DNA of 64,000 bases from Geodermatophilus arenarius (lineage in GTDB: Bacteria > Actinomycetota > Actinomycetes > Mycobacteriales > Geodermatophilaceae): positions 146,333-210,332 of the forward strand of contig NZ_JBHSGR010000004.1 of NCBI RefSeq assembly GCF_042654585.1, read 5' to 3'. The notes under the pieces were generated by a model. That model did not search any database. It saw only the letters and a program-made list of their open reading frames with translations, and had not been told where the DNA came from. Made by a program: the position numbers and the translations under genes. Below, one piece after another: positions 60,550 to 64,000 of the stretch. How positions within the stretch are numbered: position 1 is the first letter of the stretch; each line of letters starts with the position of its first letter.

Positions 60550-62199
60550 TCAGCCGCGGGACAGCGCGCCGTAGCGGAACTTGAAGGACGCGTCCAGGGT
60601 GTCCTGGGCGCCCTCCACGCCGGTCCGCACGACGGCGACCTGCGCGCCCTGCAGGTAGGGCACCGTCGACAGGTCGGCGGCGACCAGCTGCTGGATCTGC
60701 TCGATCAGCGCCTGCCGCTGCGCCGGGTCGGCGGTGGTGGCCTGCTGCAGGATCAGGTCGTTGACCTGCTGGTTGGCGTAGTGGTTGCTGAGGAAGTTCT
60801 CCGTGAGGAAGAACGGCGTCAGGTAGTTGTCGGCGTCGGAGTAGTCCGGGAACCAGCCCAGCTGGTAGGCCGGGTAGACGTCGGCGGTGCGCTGCTCGGA
60901 GTACTGCGTCCACTCGGTGGTCTGCAGGTCCACCTGGAACAGGCCGGTCGCCTCGAGCTGGTCCTTGATGAGCGCGTACTCGTCACCGGAGCTCGGCCCG
61001 TAGTGGTCGTTGGAGTACTGCAGCGACAGCTGGACCGGGGTCTGCACGCCGGCGGCCTGCAGGGTCTGGGCCGCCTTGTCGGCGTCGGGGCCACCCTGGC
61101 CGTCGCCGTAGAGGTCCCGCAGCGGCGTGGTGGCGCCGGTCAGGCCCTCGGGGACGAAGGAGTACAGCGGGGTGTAGGTGCCGCGGTACACCTGGTCGGC
61201 GATCTCCTGCCGGTCGAGCAGGTGGGCCACCGCCTGGCGGACGGCGAGCGCCTTGGCCGGGTCGGCCTCGGGCGTCGTCGCGCCGTGGGGCTGGGTGTTG
61301 AAGTTGAAGACGATGTAGCGGATCTCGCCGCCGGGGCCGTCGACGACCTCGACCTCGTCGTTGCCGCGCAGGTCGTCGATGTCGGTCGCCGACAGGCTGC
61401 GGAAGGCCACGTCGACCGCGCCCTCCTCGACGTCGAGCTTGAGGTTCGACGCCTCGGCGTAGTAACGGACGTTGACCGCGCTGGTCTTCGGCGCGCCGAG
61501 CAGGCCCTGGTAGTCGGGGTTGGCCTCGTAGGAGATGAGGTCGTTCTGCTCGTAGCTGGTGATCGTGTACGGGCCGGCGAAGGCGTTGCCGTCGACGATC
61601 TCGGCGTCGGGGGTCAGCGCGTCGGCGGCGAAGACCTCCTCGTCGACGATCGGGCCGGCCGGGCTCGACAGGATCTGCGGGAAGACCTGGTCGTTCGGGG
61701 AGGTCAGGTTGAAGACGACGGTGGTGTCGTCCGGGGTGTCGACGCCGGCCAGGTTGTAGAGCAGCGACGCCGGGCCGTTCGGGTCGTTGATGGCGACCAT
61801 GCGGTCGAACGAGAACTTGACGTCGGAGCTGGTCAGCTCGTGGCCGTTGGCGAAGGTCAGACCGTCCTTGAGCGTCACCGTGTACTGGTTGGGCGCGGTG
61901 AACTCGGCCGACTCGGCGATGTCCGGCTCGACCTCCGGGCTGCCGTACGGGGTGTTCATCAGGAACGGGTAGACCTGGTTCATGACGGCGAAGGAGCCGT
62001 TGTCGTAGGAACCGGCCGGGTCGATCGTCGTGATGACGTCGGTGGTGCCGATGATCAGCGCGTCGCCGCCGTCACCCGAGCCGCCGCCGGAGCCGCCGTC
62101 GTCACCACCGCCGCCGCAGGCGGTCAGGGCGAGCGCCGTGACGGCGATGCCGGCGGTGGCCGCGCGCGCGCGACGGCCAGGGGTCCCTACGGGAGTCAT
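60550..62199 (-). CDS. Peptide ABC transporter substrate-binding lipoprotein (family 5)
   Basis: The 549-residue protein begins with a twin-arginine-like basic start, a hydrophobic stretch and a lipobox LTAC (Cys about 28), then a Gly/Asp linker. The mature part has SYDNGSFAVMNQVYPFLMNT, VTLKDGLTFANGHELTSSDV (the family 5 signature region KDGxxFxxGxxxxxxDV), and AVRQAVAHLLDRQEIADQVY. It captures peptides or similar ligands outside the membrane and delivers them to DppB/C. ATG 62199 follows CGAGG. First gene of the operon. Confidence 0.95.
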   Translation of the reverse strand: MTPVGTPGRRARAATAGIAVTALALTACGGGGDDGGSGGGSGDGGDALIIGTTDVITTIDPAGSYDNGSFAVMNQVYPFLMNTPYGSPEVEPDIAESAEFTAPNQYTVTLKDGLTFANGHELTSSDVKFSFDRMVAINDPNGPASLLYNLAGVDTPDDTTVVFNLTSPNDQVFPQILSSPAGPIVDEEVFAADALTPDAEIVDGNAFAGPYTITSYEQNDLISYEANPDYQGLLGAPKTSAVNVRYYAEASNLKLDVEEGAVDVAFRSLSATDIDDLRGNDEVEVVDGPGGEIRYIVFNFNTQPHGATTPEADPAKALAVRQAVAHLLDRQEIADQVYRGTYTPLYSFVPEGLTGATTPLRDLYGDGQGGPDADKAAQTLQAAGVQTPVQLSLQYSNDHYGPSSGDEYALIKDQLEATGLFQVDLQTTEWTQYSEQRTADVYPAYQLGWFPDYSDADNYLTPFFLTENFLSNHYANQQVNDLILQQATTADPAQRQALIEQIQQLVAADLSTVPYLQGAQVAVVRTGVEGAQDTLDASFKFRYGALSRG

Positions 62200-62290
62200 C
62201 CGCTACCTCGTTCTCGAGCGCGGCCGCGCGGCGCCTCCGGGGCGCCGACGTGCGGCCGCCGTGGCCTGTGGCTGCTCATGGGTAGCACAC

Positions 62291-62310
62291 GTCTCTCAGC
62301 GCTCAGAGAC
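62291..62310. promoter_or_regulatory. Inverted repeat upstream of the binding-protein operon
   Basis: GTCTCT and AGAGAC arms (62291-62296, 62305-62310) flank CAGCGCTC, about 90 bases before ATG 62199 and in the 160-base gap to recR. Possible operator; no confident promoter is seen. Confidence 0.35.
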
Positions 62311-62359
62311 CTCGACGGCGGGCGTTACCCGACCGTGACGGCCGTCCCGCGTCCACCCG

Positions 62360-62959
62360 CTAGGCGTCGATGCGGCGGCGGCCCTCGAACGCGCGGCCCA
62401 GGGTGATCTCGTCGGCGTACTCGAGGTCGCCGCCGACGGGGAGCCCGCTGGCCAGGCGGGAGACGGTGAGGCCCAGGGGGCCGACCAGCCGGGCCAGGTA
62501 GGCCGCGGTGGCCTCGCCCTCGAGGTTGGGGTCGGTGGCGATGATCAGCTCGGTGACGGTGCCGTCCATGAGCCGGGTCATGAGCTCCTTGACCCGCAGG
62601 TCGTCGGGGCCGACGCCCTCGATCGGGCTGATCGCGCCACCGAGGACGTGATAGCGGCCGCGGAACTCGCGGGTGCGCTCGATGGCGACGACGTCCTTGG
62701 GCTCCTCGACGACGCAGATGACGTCGTCGGAGCGGCGCGGGTCCTTGCAGATCCGGCACTGCTCGCCCTCGGCGACGTTGTAGCAGGTCACGCAGAAGCG
62801 GACCTCGGCCTGCACGCGCTGCAGCGCGGCGACCAGCCGGCCGACGTCGGCGGACTCGGCGGCGAGCAGGTGGAAGGCGATGCGCTGCGCGCTCTTGGGC
62901 CCGACGCCGGGCAGGCGGCCGAGCTCGTCGATGAGGTCCTGGACGGCCCCCTCGTACAC
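62360..62959 (-). CDS. recR: Recombination mediator RecR
   Basis: The 199-residue protein has the helix-hairpin-helix LGRLPGVGPKSAQRIAFHLL, a Cys4 zinc site CVTCYNVAEGEQCRICKDP (about 56-74) and a Toprim domain with VVEEPKDVVAIERT and IIATDPNLEGEATAAYLARL. It works with RecF/RecO to load RecA at gaps. GTG 62959; it follows ybaB and dnaX, the classical dnaX-ybaB-recR order. Confidence 0.97.
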   Translation of the reverse strand: MYEGAVQDLIDELGRLPGVGPKSAQRIAFHLLAAESADVGRLVAALQRVQAEVRFCVTCYNVAEGEQCRICKDPRRSDDVICVVEEPKDVVAIERTREFRGRYHVLGGAISPIEGVGPDDLRVKELMTRLMDGTVTELIIATDPNLEGEATAAYLARLVGPLGLTVSRLASGLPVGGDLEYADEITLGRAFEGRRRIDA

Positions 62960-62996
62960 GGTGCTCCTCGGGGAGAAGGGAGAGGTGGTGCGCCGG

Positions 62997-63338
62997 TCAG
63001 GCGCCGGGCAGCCCGGGGAAGCCGCCGCCCAGACCGCCGGCCAGTGGGCCCATGCGGTCGGCGGTCAGCTCGCTCGCCAGGCGCGAGGCGTCGCGGACGG
63101 CGGCGACGACGAGGTCCTGCAGGGTCTCCACGTCGTCGGGGTCGACGGCCGACGGCGCGATGGTGACCGCCCGCAGCTCGCCGTCGCCGGTCATCGTGGC
63201 CGTGACCAGGCCGCCGCCGGCCGAGCCGGTGACCTCCTCGTTCGCCAGCTGCTCCTGCGCGGCGGCCAGCGCCTGCTGCATCTGCTGGGCCTGCTGCAGG
63301 ATCGCGGACAGGTCGGGCTGGCCACCACCGGGGAACAT
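62997..63338 (-). CDS. YbaB/EbfC-family nucleoid-associated protein
   Basis: The 113-residue protein has the N-terminal helix DLSAILQQAQQMQQALAAAQ, EEVTGSAGGGLVTATMTGDG and VDPDDVETLQDLVVAAVRDA, matching YbaB, which binds DNA as a dimer. The C-terminus ends in a short Gly/Leu/Pro-rich tail. ATG 63338 lies 59 bases after dnaX; recR follows 37 bases downstream. Confidence 0.95.
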   Translation of the reverse strand: MFPGGGQPDLSAILQQAQQMQQALAAAQEQLANEEVTGSAGGGLVTATMTGDGELRAVTIAPSAVDPDDVETLQDLVVAAVRDASRLASELTADRMGPLAGGLGGGFPGLPGA

Positions 63339-63397
63339 GACCCGAGGGTAGGCCGCCGGTCCGACATCCGGGGGGACGGCGGCCGGGACCGGCGCGG

Positions 63398-64000
63398 TCA
63401 GCCCTCCAGCGGCTGGGCGCCGAGCTGGGCGCGCAGCAGCGCGAGCGCCGCCTGCTCGGGGTCGACGGAGGGCTCGCGGTCGGCGGCGGGGTCGTCGCCC
63501 TCGGCCGCCCGCTGCGCCATGAGCTCGCGCGCCTCGGCGGCCTCCGCCGCCCGGGCCGCCTCGCGCGCGGCCTCCGGGGACGGGCCGGCGGTACCCGAGC
63601 CGCGGGTCGCGCCCTCGACGACCGCCTCGACCTTCCAGCGCACGCCGAGCAGCTCGTTGAGCGCCTCGCGCAGCACGTCCTTGTTGAGGTCGTCGCCGAT
63701 CCGGCGGGCCAGCGCGGGCGACGACGTCGACAGCGTGAGCACGCCGTTGCGCAGCTCGTGCACCTGCGCGTTCTTGAGCAGCGCCTCGGTGGTGCGCTTG
63801 TGCCGCTTGACGACGGCGAGCAGCTCGGGCCACACCCGGCGGACGTCGCCGGTGCCCAGCCCGCCCTCGCCGGCGTCCCCGGCCTGGTCGGCGGGCGGGT
63901 TCGCGGACACCACCGGGGTCGGCTCCCCGCCGCGCGGGGCGGGCGCAGACTCGGCGGCGGCCGGCGGCGGCGCGGCGGCCGGGCGCGGCTCGGCCACCCG
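63398..64000 (-). CDS. dnaX: DNA polymerase III gamma/tau subunit, C-terminal part
   Basis: The gene enters from the right edge, so the ATPase part is missing; about 200 C-terminal codons are visible. DVRRVWPELLAVVKRHKRTT, LLKNAQVHELRNGVLTLSTS and LARRIGDDLNKDVLREALNE make up the C-terminal domain III/tau-type region of actinobacterial DnaX, after an Ala/Pro-rich linker. The C-terminus reads ALALLRAQLGAQPLEG, as in relatives. Order dnaX-ybaB-recR supports it. Confidence 0.9.
   Translation of the reverse strand, partial: RVAEPRPAAAPPPAAAESAPAPRGGEPTPVVSANPPADQAGDAGEGGLGTGDVRRVWPELLAVVKRHKRTTEALLKNAQVHELRNGVLTLSTSSPALARRIGDDLNKDVLREALNELLGVRWKVEAVVEGATRGSGTAGPSPEAAREAARAAEAAEARELMAQRAAEGDDPAADREPSVDPEQAALALLRAQLGAQPLEG

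Overview
The window is about 75% G+C, with GTG starts, four-base stop/start overlaps and few intergenic gaps. Gene content and order point to an actinobacterium, most likely of the Geodermatophilales (Blastococcus/Geodermatophilus type); this placement is inference. From memory, much of the backbone follows the Mycobacterium tuberculosis block from acs (Rv3667) to dnaZX (Rv3721): acs, holin-like protein, ephE-like hydrolase, marP, NUDIX, TlpA, nth, crp, RidA, DUF4177, two GET3-like ATPases, ponA2, metallophosphoesterase, tRNA-Pro, then asd, ask, leuA, and finally recR, ybaB, dnaX. Between these lie lineage-specific modules. No phage, insertion sequence, CRISPR array or rRNA gene was seen, and no gap between genes exceeds 300 bases.

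Layout. 1-9.4 kb: 5' part of a FhuF-type reductase gene, acs, a membrane protein and a hydrolase; the envelope/redox operon nth-tlpA-NUDIX-cupredoxin-marP on the minus strand; a small membrane protein and crp. 9.5-17.2 kb: DUF4177-RidA-NUDIX, paired GET3-like ATPases, class A penicillin-binding protein, YqeY, phosphoesterase, tRNA-Pro(CGG). 17.3-26.9 kb: two CNNM/CBS membrane proteins with an S9 peptidase; ask-asd with a GT-C mannosyltransferase-like gene; a phospholipase D-like protein. 27-36 kb: an HTH protein, leuA with a leucine leader peptide, and the Mrp/Mnh Na+/H+ antiporter operon with fused A and B subunits. 36-43.3 kb: a two-component system, a LuxR regulator divergent from a small ABM-like gene, an ABC-F ATPase and a GNAT-like protein. 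43.3-50.3 kb: transglutaminase, Alpha-E and circularly permuted ATP-grasp genes divergent from a MurE-like ligase, then a methyltransferase and a folate-reductase-like protein. 50.4-60.4 kb: two pirins with DUF5996 and a flavin/F420 oxidoreductase, a TPM-domain secreted protein, a Rieske protein and an oligopeptide ABC transporter that runs to 62.2 kb. 62.4-64 kb: recR, ybaB and the 3' part of dnaX.

Structure beyond the genes. Four copies of a roughly 60-base repeat begin 0-2 bases after stop codons, always in the orientation of the gene. Ten starts lie exactly 8 bases past a TANNNT hexamer, the arrangement expected for leaderless transcripts, and this decides several start codons here. leuA is preceded by a 15-codon leader with three consecutive leucine codons and an overlapping 11-bp stem. 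Six tandem copies of a self-complementary 15-base unit separate two convergent genes. The most interesting possible pathway is the ATP-grasp/Alpha-E/transglutaminase operon divergent from a MurE-like ligase whose diaminopimelate-recognition motif is replaced.
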